Numbered from the stretch's first letter, positions 31,338-40,017 are shown. The stretch is DNA of 48,188 bases from Rhodocyclaceae bacterium (GCA_020247545.1 JADCIX010000067.1:1-48188), one strand, 5' to 3'. A program made the numbers and translations. The notes: generated by a model from the sequence alone, not told the origin.

Positions 31338-32411
31338 ATGACCATGCGTAAGGCTATGCCGATACTGTGGCGTTATATGCTGGTGGTCGCAGCATCTTGT
31401 CTACTCGCGTTTTTCATTTCACGTGAGGGTCGCGCGGCCACAATACCGGCTCCGGCGGTAAGTTTTTCCTACGAAAACGCTGGGCCCTATCAAGTTGAGA
31501 CAGTTGACGAGACATGGGGAGATCAAATGCGAATGCGCAAGCTGCCAATTCGCATATTGTTCCCTGCTGCGGCGCAAGCTGAAAAGACCACAGCGTTTCC
31601 GGTGATCGTGTTTTCACACGGGTTGGGTGGCAGCAAGGCGGCGGGCAAGCTGTGGGGCGAACACTGGGCAAGCCACGGCTACGTCGTCGTTCACATCCAG
31701 CACCCGGGTAGTGATGAATCTTTCTGGAAAGATAAGCCTGCTGGGCAGGCGGAATCTAGCCTCAAAAGCGCCATGACCATGACCAACTTGGGACTTCGGG
31801 TGGGGGATGTGCATTTTGTAATCGACGAAATCGTACGCCGTAGTAGTGTTGGCACGGAGGTCGTCTTAAAGAATGTCGATAGCAATAAAATTGGCATGTC
31901 CGGCCATTCCTTCGGCGCGCAAACGACGTTGTCCATCGCCGGGCAAGTCAATCCGGCGGTCAGGGGCCAATCGGGATTCGACAAACGGGTGGCGGCGGCA
32001 ATTGCGTTTAGCCCGAATGCGCGCAACAAAACAAAAATGGATAAACAATTCGGCGATATTCGTATGCCGTTCTTCTCCGTCACCGGGACAAAAGATGGTG
32101 CCGTGTTAAACGACGGTACCACTGTTGAAGATCGCACCATGCCCTATATTCACATGCCCTCGGGAGATAAGTATTTACTGGTGCTTGATGGGGGTGACCA
32201 TATGGTGTTTGGTGGTCAAGTATTCGCCCGCCGGATGACCTCGCCGCGTGATGAAGAGATTCGAGGAATCGTAAAGGCTGCAAGCCTGCTGTTCTGGAAC
32301 GCGCATCTCAAAGGTGACTCAGAGGCGAAGAAATTACTTGCAGCGACGCGCGATGAGTCGTCTTCCTTGCAGGCGTTGTTGGCTGCGGCGGATCGCTTCG
32401 AGTTTAAATAG
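31338..32411 (+). CDS. Exported alpha/beta hydrolase (chlorophyllase/PAF-acetylhydrolase-like)
   Basis: The 357-residue protein has an N-terminal signal or anchor (about 10-34, ending REGRAA). Hydrolase elements are VIVFSHGLGGSKAAGKLWGE, the nucleophile Ser in IGMSGHSFGAQTTLS near residue 190, an Asp in VTGTKDGAVLND, and the His in LDGGDHMVFGG near residue 280. The motifs parallel those of the lipoprotein hydrolase at 10508-11596, though this one lacks a lipobox. It probably cleaves esters in the periplasm; the substrate is unknown. It lies 68 bases after the EF-hand gene and about 70 bases before the DUF1800 gene. Confidence 0.87.
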   Translation: MTMRKAMPILWRYMLVVAASCLLAFFISREGRAATIPAPAVSFSYENAGPYQVETVDETWGDQMRMRKLPIRILFPAAAQAEKTTAFPVIVFSHGLGGSKAAGKLWGEHWASHGYVVVHIQHPGSDESFWKDKPAGQAESSLKSAMTMTNLGLRVGDVHFVIDEIVRRSSVGTEVVLKNVDSNKIGMSGHSFGAQTTLSIAGQVNPAVRGQSGFDKRVAAAIAFSPNARNKTKMDKQFGDIRMPFFSVTGTKDGAVLNDGTTVEDRTMPYIHMPSGDKYLLVLDGGDHMVFGGQVFARRMTSPRDEEIRGIVKAASLLFWNAHLKGDSEAKKLLAATRDESSSLQALLAAADRFEFK

Positions 32412-32481
32412 GCTTTTCTATGTTAGCTGGCAAAATCGACGCTTGCGAGGGCAGATTAATGATTGTAGAACGGTGAAAAAA

Positions 32482-34017
32482 ATGACACCTTTACTGAGAA
32501 GAATCCTTAGGCAAAAGTTTTTGGCTGTCCTCGCGGCGTCAGTGCTTTGTGGGCTGGTCGGCGTTGGCCCAGTGGCATACGCCAAACCAGACGACAAACT
32601 GGCGCAAGACGATGTGCGCCATTTGCTGAACCGGACTGGCTTCGCTGCCTCCATGGCGGATATCAATACTCTCACGGGTTTGAGCCGTAAACAGGCGGCG
32701 GAACAGTTGCTCGCGGCGACACGTGATGTGGCAATTACCCCGCCGCCCGCATGGGTCACCACACCGATCACGCCCGCCACCAAGTTGCGTGATATGACGC
32801 CGGAACAGCGTCAGGCCGAACTGCGCCTCAATAATGAACGTGCAATCGATCTGCGTGAGTGGTGGTTTCGCGAGATGTTGGCCACCCCCTCACCGCTGAC
32901 TGAAAAGATGACGCTGTTCTGGCATAACCACTTTGCCACCAGTCAGCAGAAAGTACGATTCAGCAGCTTGATGTACCAGCAGCACGTGCTGTTACGGAAA
33001 AATGCGCTCGGCAACTTTGGTTCGATGCTGCGACAGGTGGCGCGCGACCCGGCGATGCTGATCTACTTGGATAATGCCAACAGTCGGCGCGAGCAGCCTA
33101 ATGAAAACTTCGCGCGCGAAGTGATGGAGCTTTTTACCCTCGGTGAGGGTAGCTACACGGAGCAGGACATTAAGGAAATGGCACGCGCGTTCACCGGTTG
33201 GTCGCTTGACCGCGAGACCGGTGAATTTTTGTTCCGGCGCGCGATTCACGACGCGGGTACCAAAACGATATTTGGTAAGCGCGGTAACTTTGAAGGCGAC
33301 CAAGCACTCGATCTGCTGCTGAAGCGTCCTGAGACTGCGCAGTTCATTACGAAAAAGTTATGGCGTGAATTCGTCTCGCCAGCGCCCGATGACGTGGAAG
33401 TGGCGAGACTTGCGACTGTGTTTCGAGACTCCGGATACAACATCGCCAAGCTGATGCAAGCCATGCTGGCCTCGGATGCATTTTATGCGCCTGAAAATCG
33501 CGGGGCACTTGTGAAGTCGCCCGTTGAGTTTGTGGTCGGCACGCTCAAGCTGTTTGATATCAAAACGCCGAATCTACGGCCCTTCGTATTTGCTTCCGCT
33601 CTGCTCGGGCAAAATGTGTTCGCGCCGCCTAACGTGAAGGGCTGGCCGGGTGGTGAGGTGTGGATCAACTCGGCAACGCTGCTCGGACGCAAGCAGTTTG
33701 TTGATCGACTGTTCCGGAACGAGGACCGTATGGAGCCGGTGATGAATGCGCTCGATGAAATGGCAGATCGCAGTGGCACACCGCCGCCGCCAGGCCGGGC
33801 ACAGCGGCAGCAACGTTTGGCTGAGCGCGCCATGTCCGCGCTGAATTGGAACTTGGACACATGGTCGTCGACCTTCAATCAACCGAGCGCCAGGGACAAT
33901 ATTGCCAATATGGCAAAAGTGGTGTTGGCGGTGACACCGAGTCGGCTGCCGGTTGGCGGTAACCCCTCTGATTGGGCGCGGACGTTCGTTGCCGACCCTG
34001 CCTACCATTTGAAGTGA
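32482..34017 (+). CDS. DUF1800 family exported protein
   Basis: From ATG 32482 the protein has 511 residues; an in-frame GTG at 32473 would add three. A Sec signal peptide covers about 1-36 (ending VAYA). DUF1800 motifs are present in order: DDVRHLLNRTGFAASMADI, WWFREMLATPSPLTEKMTLFWHNHFATSQ (in pieces), NENFAREVMELFTLGEGSYT, IKEMARAFTGWSL, FITKKLWREFVSP, and PPNVKGWPGGEVWINSATLL. The family's biochemical role is unknown; it almost always accompanies a DUF1501 gene, as here 42 bases downstream. Length is normal. The two proteins are expected in the periplasm or outside the cell. Confidence 0.93.
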   Translation: MTPLLRRILRQKFLAVLAASVLCGLVGVGPVAYAKPDDKLAQDDVRHLLNRTGFAASMADINTLTGLSRKQAAEQLLAATRDVAITPPPAWVTTPITPATKLRDMTPEQRQAELRLNNERAIDLREWWFREMLATPSPLTEKMTLFWHNHFATSQQKVRFSSLMYQQHVLLRKNALGNFGSMLRQVARDPAMLIYLDNANSRREQPNENFAREVMELFTLGEGSYTEQDIKEMARAFTGWSLDRETGEFLFRRAIHDAGTKTIFGKRGNFEGDQALDLLLKRPETAQFITKKLWREFVSPAPDDVEVARLATVFRDSGYNIAKLMQAMLASDAFYAPENRGALVKSPVEFVVGTLKLFDIKTPNLRPFVFASALLGQNVFAPPNVKGWPGGEVWINSATLLGRKQFVDRLFRNEDRMEPVMNALDEMADRSGTPPPPGRAQRQQRLAERAMSALNWNLDTWSSTFNQPSARDNIANMAKVVLAVTPSRLPVGGNPSDWARTFVADPAYHLK

Positions 34018-34059
34018 ATGTGAAGTGAATTGCTGGCTTCCAGAGCTAAAGGAAAGATC

Positions 34060-35271
34060 ATGAATCGCAGAAAATTTTTTCGCGCCGCCGGAGTGTCTGC
34101 ACTCGCAGCATCCGCACCACTATTCGGCAACGTCAATGGTGTGGTCTGGGCACAGTCTCCAAGCCCATCCAGTGCTCCTAGGACAACGACATTGCCACCA
34201 TCGCCCTACAGCAACCTACTGATCTTGATCGAGTTAAAGGGGGCAAACGATGGTCTTAATACGGTCGTGCCCATTAGTGATCCGTTGTACCCGTCGTTAC
34301 GGCCACGCGTCGGCTTGGAACGAGCGAGTCTCATCAACCTGACCGAGCGCGAGGCGCTGCATCCATCACTCAAGCCGCTGATGACAATGTGGGAGGGCAG
34401 GGAGCTTGCCGTGATTCAGGGGCTTGGTTATCCCAATCCGAATTTGTCGCACTTTCGCTCTATTGAAATATGGGACACCGCTTCAAAGAGTGAGGAGTAC
34501 TTGGACGCGGGTTGGCTCGCGCGTACCTTTGCGCAGAACCCCGCCCCCAAAGCCTATGCGGCGGACGGTGTGGTGGTGGGCTCGAATGACATGGGCCCAC
34601 TGTCGGGATATGCCGCGCGCACCATCGCGCTTGCCGACACCGCGCAGTTTCTGCGCACGGCACGCTTGGCGCAGGCCGGGCGGGACGAGCGCAACAGTGC
34701 GCTCAGGCATATCTTGGCGGTGGAAAGCGAGGTGGTACATGCGGCCTCCAAACTGAATACGAACTATCAATTCAAGACGACGTTTCCAACCAGTGCATTC
34801 GCCGGTCAAGTGCGGACAGCCGCGCAATTGGCGGCCAGTAACGCGGGGATCGCTGTGATTCGATTGACGCTGGGAAGTTTTGATACCCATGCCAATCAGC
34901 TGGGGACACACGCCAATCTGTTGCGTGATTTGGCGGATGGCATCGGCGCGTTGAAGTCGGCTTTGCAAGAGCTCAATCGCTGGGACTCCACCCTCATCAT
35001 GACCTACTGTGAGTTTGGACGTCGCCCAAAAGAAAACCAGAGCAACGGCACCGACCACGGAACCGCCAATGTGCAGTTTGTGGTCGGCGGCAAAGTGCGC
35101 GGTGGCATGTACGGTGAAGCGCCGCAACTCGCACGGCTTGATGGCAATGGCAATCTGCCGTTCGCGGTGGATTTCCGCTCGGCATACAGCACCGTCATCA
35201 GCAAATGGTGGGGCTTGGATGCATCGCGTGTGTTGAACGGCCGATTCGCGCCGATGGACTTCCTCGCCTAG
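34060..35271 (+). CDS. DUF1501 family Tat-exported protein
   Basis: From ATG 34060, with AAAGGAAAG just upstream, the protein has 403 residues. It opens with a twin-arginine-like signal (MNRRKFFRAAGVSALAASAP). DUF1501 belongs to the alkaline phosphatase/sulfatase superfamily: LILIELKGANDGLNTVVP near the N-terminus with metal-site candidates, LSHFRSIEIWDTAS, TLGSFDTHANQLGTHANLL, MTYCEFGRRPKEN, and the C-terminal TDHGTANVQFVVGGKVRGG with the Asp-His pair. The substrate is unknown. It pairs with the DUF1800 gene in one probable operon. The tandem GTGAATGTGAAGTGAATT lies in the 42-base spacer. A dispersed repeat follows 64 bases after the stop. Confidence 0.93.
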   Translation: MNRRKFFRAAGVSALAASAPLFGNVNGVVWAQSPSPSSAPRTTTLPPSPYSNLLILIELKGANDGLNTVVPISDPLYPSLRPRVGLERASLINLTEREALHPSLKPLMTMWEGRELAVIQGLGYPNPNLSHFRSIEIWDTASKSEEYLDAGWLARTFAQNPAPKAYAADGVVVGSNDMGPLSGYAARTIALADTAQFLRTARLAQAGRDERNSALRHILAVESEVVHAASKLNTNYQFKTTFPTSAFAGQVRTAAQLAASNAGIAVIRLTLGSFDTHANQLGTHANLLRDLADGIGALKSALQELNRWDSTLIMTYCEFGRRPKENQSNGTDHGTANVQFVVGGKVRGGMYGEAPQLARLDGNGNLPFAVDFRSAYSTVISKWWGLDASRVLNGRFAPMDFLA

Positions 35272-35334
35272 CGAAACCATCATCCGATTGGGGCGGGTCG
35301 TCAAGATGCGCGGAAAAACTTGAAAGTCCATTAA

Positions 35335-35377
35335 ACACGGGCACTTTCAGGTATTTTTGCCTGAAGGTGCCCGTCAA
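35335..35377. repeat. Dispersed palindromic intergenic repeat, copy B
   Basis: GGGCACTTTCAGG (35339-35351) and CCTGAAGGTGCCC (35360-35372) form a 13-bp stem with one mismatch around TATTTTTG, followed by GTCAA. It is the most symmetrical copy of the family also seen at about 16055, 39900 and 48032. It lies between the DUF1501 gene and tsaB and could stop transcription or stabilise the mRNA end. Confidence 0.7.
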
Positions 35378-35487
35378 TCGGCGACTTTTGGTTCTAAGGT
35401 TTGGGCGGCTCGGTGCCGTGGGAAAGCAGGTGTTTGATCCAGCCTTGCTGCCAAGGTTTCCACGGGTGTGACCGCTATAATTTGGCG

Positions 35488-36318
35488 ATGAGCTGCCTCA
35501 CCAATCTCGTCGCGTTTGAAACATCGTCTGAAACGATCTCCGTTGCCGTCGCGCGCGCGGAGCAAATAGTTTCCCGCGAAATCGCTGAGGCGGGTCAACT
35601 AAGTGGTGAGTTGGCGTTGCCGACGATGCACGCGCTGCTAGCCGAGGCTGGCCTTTCTCTGGCAGAACTTGATGTGGTGGTGTTTGGTCAAGGACCGGGA
35701 TCATTCACCGGTGTGCGTGTCGCTTGTGGCATTACCCAAGGGCTTGCCTATGGGTTGGGCAAACGCGTGATTGCATTGCCAACACCCTTGGCGCTCGCCG
35801 AAGCGGCGAAGCGGGACGGTGCTGAGCACATTCTTGTCGCCACCGATGCGCGCATGGGAGAAATCTATCTCGCGGCCTATGTACAAGATTCCACCCAGCC
35901 CACCGGCTTTGCTGAGTTGGTTCCGCCATGTTTGTTGAAGCCTGAGGAGTTCGAGCAACTGATCATTCCTCAGCTACCGGCGAAACATTTGGCCAGTCGC
36001 TGGGTCGGTATTGGCAGTGCTTTTGCCGTGCCTACGCTTACCGATGCGATTACGGCCAGCAGGATTATTTCAATTGTGGTGTCAGGTGTGCCGGCGTTTC
36101 CATTAGCGGCAGAGCTGGTTTGTGTTGCACGGCGTTTGCTTAACCGCGTGGGTGACGCCGTAACCATTCGTCCGCACGACGCTGCGCCGCTGTACGTTCG
36201 GAACAAGGTCGCGCTGACTATCGAGGAGCGACGCTTGATTGCACGAGCCAAGGCTGAAAGTGCCGTCGAAGCGAAAGCACATTCGACCAGCCCGCCGCTC
36301 GCCGGGTTTGCATCGTGA
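35488..36318 (+). CDS. tsaB: tRNA threonylcarbamoyladenosine biosynthesis protein TsaB
   Basis: From ATG 35488 the protein has 276 residues. TsaB is an ASKHA-fold protein that partners TsaD and TsaE in making the t6A modification of tRNA in the cytoplasm. Seen are LVAFETSSETISVAVAR at the N-terminus, LPTMHALLAEAGLSLAELD, the signature VFGQGPGSFTGVRVACGITQGLAYG (in two blocks), and VATDARMGEIYLAAY. The length is slightly above the usual 230-240 residues because of a polar C-terminal tail. The stop overlaps the rimI start (GTGA), so tsaB-rimI-udg is an operon, as in many betaproteobacteria. Confidence 0.94.
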   Translation: MSCLTNLVAFETSSETISVAVARAEQIVSREIAEAGQLSGELALPTMHALLAEAGLSLAELDVVVFGQGPGSFTGVRVACGITQGLAYGLGKRVIALPTPLALAEAAKRDGAEHILVATDARMGEIYLAAYVQDSTQPTGFAELVPPCLLKPEEFEQLIIPQLPAKHLASRWVGIGSAFAVPTLTDAITASRIISIVVSGVPAFPLAAELVCVARRLLNRVGDAVTIRPHDAAPLYVRNKVALTIEERRLIARAKAESAVEAKAHSTSPPLAGFAS

Positions 36319-36812
36319 GTGCACGGCCAAAAACGCAAACGATCTCGCTCAGTTTTCAGAAGCTGGAAGAACACCATCTGCCGGCGGTGGTGGCGATTGA
36401 ATCGAGCGTCTACGCGTTCCCGTGGACCCACGGTAATTTTCGCGATTCGTTGTATTCGGGCTACGATTGTATCGGCGCGTGGTGCCATGGCGAACTGGTG
36501 GGCTACACGATCACCGTGCCGGCGCTCGAAGAAATGCACCTGCTCAATGTTGCCGTGGCGAAACATTGTCAGGGAAGAGGTGTCGGCGCGGCGATATTGC
36601 AGCATGTGATTGACAGAGCCGGGTCAACCGCGTGTGAAGTGATTTATCTTGAGGTCCGGCCCAGCAATATTGCCGGTCTCAGGTTGTATGAGCGCTTCGG
36701 ATTTCGGCAACTCGGGCTGCGCCGCGACTACTACCCTGCCGTCACCGGTCGCGAGGACGCGCTGTTTCTTGGCCTAAACATTAAGGCACCAGCTAAACAT
36801 GCGCCTCGATAA
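36315..36812 (+). CDS. rimI: Ribosomal-protein S18-alanine N-acetyltransferase RimI
   Basis: The 165-residue protein is a GNAT acetyltransferase. Diagnostic stretches are IESSVYAFPWTHGNFRDSL near residue 29, MHLLNVAVAKHCQGRGVGAAIL carrying the acetyl-CoA loop (in two blocks), VIYLEVRPSNIAGLRLYERFGF and RRDYYPAVTGREDALFLGL. RimI acetylates the N-terminus of ribosomal protein S18. The GTG start at 36315 overlaps the end of tsaB by four bases, and udg begins at 36799, 14 bases before its stop. Length is normal with an N-terminal extension of about ten residues. Confidence 0.94.
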   Translation: MSARPKTQTISLSFQKLEEHHLPAVVAIESSVYAFPWTHGNFRDSLYSGYDCIGAWCHGELVGYTITVPALEEMHLLNVAVAKHCQGRGVGAAILQHVIDRAGSTACEVIYLEVRPSNIAGLRLYERFGFRQLGLRRDYYPAVTGREDALFLGLNIKAPAKHAPR

Positions 36813-37638
36813 AGACTATTTGTTAGAGATGGAGCTCTGGTCTCACTTTGAGATGCGGGGTTTGGGGCACGAAGATCTTGGTACAAAACTACAAGCGCCG
36901 CTACCGGTGCGGCCCGCCCCTGTAGCTGCACCTGCGGCTCCGGCGTCGAGAGCGGTTGCGAGCCCTGTGGTTACGAAGCCGGTGGCAGGTCCGTCGACCG
37001 CTAAGCCGCCTCCTGTAGCTGCGAAGCAGGTAACGGCTGATGCCTCAGTTCCTGTGGACCCGGCGCGCTTGGAAAGGATCTCCGAAGCCGATTGGCCTTC
37101 GCTGACAGAAATATCGGCCAACTGTGCGGCTTGTACACTTTGCAAACAGCGCAAACAAGTTGTGTTTGGCGTCGGCGCCCAGTCAGCGCAGTGGCTGTTT
37201 ATCGGCGAGGGCCCCGGTGCCGAGGAGGACCAATCGGGTGAGCCGTTTGTTGGTCAGGCCGGCAAGCTGCTCGACGCCATGTTGACGGCAGTCGGATTGC
37301 AACGCGGGCGGGAGGTGTATATCGCCAACGTAGTGAAATGTCGTCCGCCGGGAAACCGCACGCCGCTTCCAGAGGAGGCTGCCGCCTGTGCGCCGCTGCT
37401 GGATCGACAGATCGAGCTTATCCGACCCAAAATCATCGTGGCGCTGGGCAGGACGGCTATTACTCGACTGACCGGCTCGGAGGCCGCCATGGCGGCCGTG
37501 CGCGGTCGGGTGCATACCTACCGTAACATCCCAGTCATTGCCACTTATCATCCTGCCTATTTGTTACGTAACCTGCCTGAAAAGCTAAAGGCATGGGAAG
37601 ATCTGCAGCTTGCCAAAAGGACATTTTCGGGGGACTAG
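36799..37638 (+). CDS. Family 4 uracil-DNA glycosylase, [4Fe-4S]
   Basis: The 279-residue protein joins an N-terminal segment and a long Ala/Pro/Val-rich linker (about 30-95) to a family 4 uracil-DNA glycosylase domain (about 100-275). Iron-sulfur ligands are expected from CAACTLC near residue 112, the Cys of NVVKCRPPGN and the Cys of EAAACAPLL. Active-site stretches are IGEGPGAEEDQSGEPFVGQ and IATYHPAYLLRN. The enzyme removes uracil from deaminated DNA. The low-complexity linker is a common feature of betaproteobacterial members. It overlaps rimI by 14 bases, consistent with an operon. Confidence 0.93.
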   Translation: MRLDKDYLLEMELWSHFEMRGLGHEDLGTKLQAPLPVRPAPVAAPAAPASRAVASPVVTKPVAGPSTAKPPPVAAKQVTADASVPVDPARLERISEADWPSLTEISANCAACTLCKQRKQVVFGVGAQSAQWLFIGEGPGAEEDQSGEPFVGQAGKLLDAMLTAVGLQRGREVYIANVVKCRPPGNRTPLPEEAAACAPLLDRQIELIRPKIIVALGRTAITRLTGSEAAMAAVRGRVHTYRNIPVIATYHPAYLLRNLPEKLKAWEDLQLAKRTFSGD

Positions 37639-37729
37639 CAAAACACAGAGTTGCCCTCATTTGATGGTCGCGGTGACGTAGTTGTTGAGTTACCGCCAAT
37701 TTTCCCGTGTTTTTTCCCAAAGGAATATC

Positions 37730-38386
37730 ATGCGCAAACTATTTGTACTGTTTGGTCTGGCTGCCGCGTTGACGTTGAGCGGTTGTGGCTATAACGATTT
37801 TCAGTCGAAAGACGAGGCGGTAAAGAAGGCTTGGGCTGAGGTGCTCAACCAGTACCAGCGTCGCGCCGACCTAATCCCGAATCTGGTCGCCACCGTGCAG
37901 GGCTTTGCGTCGCAAGAAAAAGATGTCCTGCTCGGCGTGACCAATGCGCGTTCCAAAGTCGGCTCGATCAACATGACTGCCGAGGCGCTGACCAACCCCC
38001 AAGCAGTAAAGAATTTCCAAGCTGCGCAAGGCGAGTTATCTTCTGCGCTGTCACGTTTGTTGGTGGTTTCTGAGAACTATCCGCAGCTGAAATCCGATGC
38101 GAACTTCCGCGATCTGCAGTCGCAACTGGAAGGCACTGAGAACCGTATCACCGTCGCGCGCAAGCGTTTCACGGAATCGGTCGAGGGCTACAACGTACTT
38201 ACGCGCCAGTTTCCCACCAACCTGACTGCCATGATTTTTGGTTATAAGGTTAAGGAGCAATTCACGGTGGAGAATGAAAAGGCGATTGCGGTGCCACCCA
38301 AGGTGAATTTCGGCACCACGCCTGCACCGGCAGCACCGGCAACAACGGCACCTGCCGCCGCACCGGCACCTGCGGCAACGAAGTAA
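37730..38386 (+). CDS. lemA: LemA family lipoprotein
   Basis: From ATG 37730, with AAAGGAA upstream, the protein has 218 residues. A lipoprotein signal with lipobox LSGC near residue 19 precedes the LemA helical domain: DEAVKKAWAEVLNQYQRRAD, LIPNLVATVQGFASQEKDVL, SALSRLLVVSENYPQLKSD and LEGTENRITVARKRFTESVE. An Ala/Pro/Thr-rich tail of about 25 residues ends the protein. LemA proteins are membrane-attached, of unclear biochemical role, and are commonly encoded beside TPM-domain proteins, as here. A strong hairpin lies between this gene and the next. Confidence 0.93.
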   Translation: MRKLFVLFGLAAALTLSGCGYNDFQSKDEAVKKAWAEVLNQYQRRADLIPNLVATVQGFASQEKDVLLGVTNARSKVGSINMTAEALTNPQAVKNFQAAQGELSSALSRLLVVSENYPQLKSDANFRDLQSQLEGTENRITVARKRFTESVEGYNVLTRQFPTNLTAMIFGYKVKEQFTVENEKAIAVPPKVNFGTTPAPAAPATTAPAAAPAPAATK

Positions 38387-38422
38387 TTCGTCAGCTAAAC
38401 CAACACTAAGCTGTTCACGCCA

Positions 38423-39367
38423 GTGAGCAATCGGCGGATCGACCTGCCAACACACGACACGCTACCCTCGTATTGCATTGCGAGGGTAGCGTTTGTTGTG
38501 TGCACGTTGATGGTGATGCTTGCGGCATTCCCGGTAACCGCCATCGCGGCAGAGGGTGATCTACAGAAAATCCCCGCGCTTGAAAAGCGGGTGACTGACT
38601 TGGCAGCAGCGCTCGGTCAGGACGAGCAGGCGCGTATCACCGAGCGTATTCGCGTCTTTGAGCAAAAGAAGGGCGGCCAGATTGCTGTGTTGATTGTCGA
38701 CACCACCGCACCGGAAGCCATCTTTGATTACTCCCTGCGCGTTGCTGAGAGTTGGAAAATCGGGCGCAAAGGCGTTGATGATGGTGTGTTGTTTGTGATC
38801 GCCAAGGGTGATCGTAAGATGCAAATTCTCACCGGTCCCGGCGTGCAAGGTTCGCTCACGGATGCGACGAGTAAACGCATCATTGCGGAAATCGTTGCGC
38901 CGCGCTTTCGCGAGGGCAAATATGGTGACGGTATTTACAACGGCGTCGACAAGATCGCTTCGGTCATTGACGGCGAGGCACTGCCGCCCCCTGCAAAAAA
39001 GAAACAGGCAACCAAATCCATCGACGGCGGTGAGTTTTTGGTGCTCGGTATCTTTGCCGCCATTTTTGTAGCGCCGGTATTGCGAAGTATCTTTGGTCGC
39101 TTTCTTGGCGCGACCGCGACGGGTGGAGTAACCGGTGCCGCGGCGTGGTTTCTGCTGGGCGGCATGGTATTCCCGATATTTATCGGTGTCATTGTCTTCA
39201 TCATCGCGCTGTTCGCGGGCCTGCTGAATTTTTCCAGCGGTCGCGGTGGCGGGTGGGGTGGTGGTTTTGGTGGTGGCGGTGGCTGGTCCGGCGGTAGCGG
39301 CGGATCGGATAGTTTCTCTGGCGGCGGCGGCAGTTTTGACGGCGGCGGCGCCTCGGGAGATTGGTGA
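38423..39367 (+). CDS. TPM-domain membrane protein with Gly/Ser-rich tail
   Basis: From GTG 38423 the protein has 314 residues. A signal-like stretch (VAFVVCTLMVMLAAFPVTAIAA) ends near residue 43, but alternative starts exist at GTG 38498 and ATG 38510. The TPM domain (about 50-180) includes ALEKRVTDLAAALGQDEQ, GGQIAVLIVDTTAPE, GVDDGVLFVIAKGDRKMQI and FREGKYGDGIYNGVDKI. Two or three membrane helices follow (about 205-265). The C-terminal tail is almost all Gly, Ser and Trp. TPM proteins are linked to membrane or photosystem repair in plants and to LemA in bacteria; the exact role is unknown. A 20-bp hairpin overlaps the predicted signal peptide codons. Confidence 0.88.
   Translation: MSNRRIDLPTHDTLPSYCIARVAFVVCTLMVMLAAFPVTAIAAEGDLQKIPALEKRVTDLAAALGQDEQARITERIRVFEQKKGGQIAVLIVDTTAPEAIFDYSLRVAESWKIGRKGVDDGVLFVIAKGDRKMQILTGPGVQGSLTDATSKRIIAEIVAPRFREGKYGDGIYNGVDKIASVIDGEALPPPAKKKQATKSIDGGEFLVLGIFAAIFVAPVLRSIFGRFLGATATGGVTGAAAWFLLGGMVFPIFIGVIVFIIALFAGLLNFSSGRGGGWGGGFGGGGGWSGGSGGSDSFSGGGGSFDGGGASGDW
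38451..38502 (+). terminator. Strong hairpin between lemA and the TPM gene, overlapping the TPM N-terminus
   Basis: CGCTACCCTCG (38460-38470) and CGAGGGTAGCG (38481-38491) form a perfect 11-bp stem. Outer arms CACACGACA and TTTGTTGTGTG extend it to about 20 bp with small imperfections. The loop is about 10 bases, and TTTGTTG follows the inner stem. It resembles a terminator for lemA. If the downstream gene starts at GTG 38423, the hairpin lies inside its coding sequence; a start after the hairpin would remove the conflict. Confidence 0.65.
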
Positions 39368-39867
39368 TGACTTGGCTTAAACGATTCATGCGCCACGTGT
39401 GGATGTCGCCGTTGATCGCTAGGCGGGCATTCACCGATGAAACACTCAGGGCAATCGAGGTCGCCGTGGCCACCTGCGAACAAACGCATCGCGGGCAGGT
39501 GCGATTTGTTGTGGAAGCGGAGTTGACCACGCAGCAACTTTGGTCGGGGCTTACCTCCCGTGCACGCGCCGTTGAAGTATTTTCCGGTTTGCGTGTGTGG
39601 GATACCGAAGAGAACAACGGCGTGTTGATCTATGTGCTGCTGGCTGATCGCAAGGTCGAGATCATCGCCGACCGCGGCATCCACGCGAAGGTCGGGACCG
39701 AACGTTGGCGGGCGATTTGCAAGGAGATGGAGTTACATTTCCGCAAACGCGATTTCCGCGAGGGTAGCGTCAACGCGATTCACAAAGTCGGCGTTGAACT
39801 CGCATTCTACTTCCCGTCTCACGGCCACCGTACCAACGAGCAGTCGGATAAACCGGTGATGTTGTAA
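39367..39867 (+). CDS. Second TPM-domain protein
   Basis: From ATG 39367, whose A... overlaps the last base region of the preceding TGATGA, the protein has 166 residues. It has a TPM-type core: TDETLRAIEVAVATCEQTHRG, GQVRFVVEAEL, NGVLIYVLLADRKVEIIADRG, and KRDFREGSVNAIHKVGVELA. There is no signal peptide and no membrane helix, so it is probably cytoplasmic. The coupling with the membrane-bound TPM protein suggests the two form a complex with LemA. A dispersed repeat follows the stop. Confidence 0.86.
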   Translation: MTWLKRFMRHVWMSPLIARRAFTDETLRAIEVAVATCEQTHRGQVRFVVEAELTTQQLWSGLTSRARAVEVFSGLRVWDTEENNGVLIYVLLADRKVEIIADRGIHAKVGTERWRAICKEMELHFRKRDFREGSVNAIHKVGVELAFYFPSHGHRTNEQSDKPVML

Positions 39868-39899
39868 AGATTTCAGCAACTAGGCGAACTGGCGATTGC

Positions 39900-39942
39900 G
39901 CCGACGTTTTCAGGCATTTTTGCCACAAGATGCCCGCCAGTG
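39900..39942. repeat. Dispersed palindromic intergenic repeat, copy C
   Basis: GCCGACGTTTTCAGGCAT and GATGCCCGCCAG flank TTTTGCCACAA. The left half is nearly identical to the copy at 48032, including preceding bases (GAACTGGCGATTG against AAACTCGCCAATTG). It lies about 33 bases after the stop of the second TPM gene, in the gap before psiF. Confidence 0.62.
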
Positions 39943-40017
39943 TTAGGGTTTGATGTAACACGGGCGACAATTCGTCGCCCGTTTTGTGCTGTTTACGCCG
40001 CATTGGTCATGGTCGGA

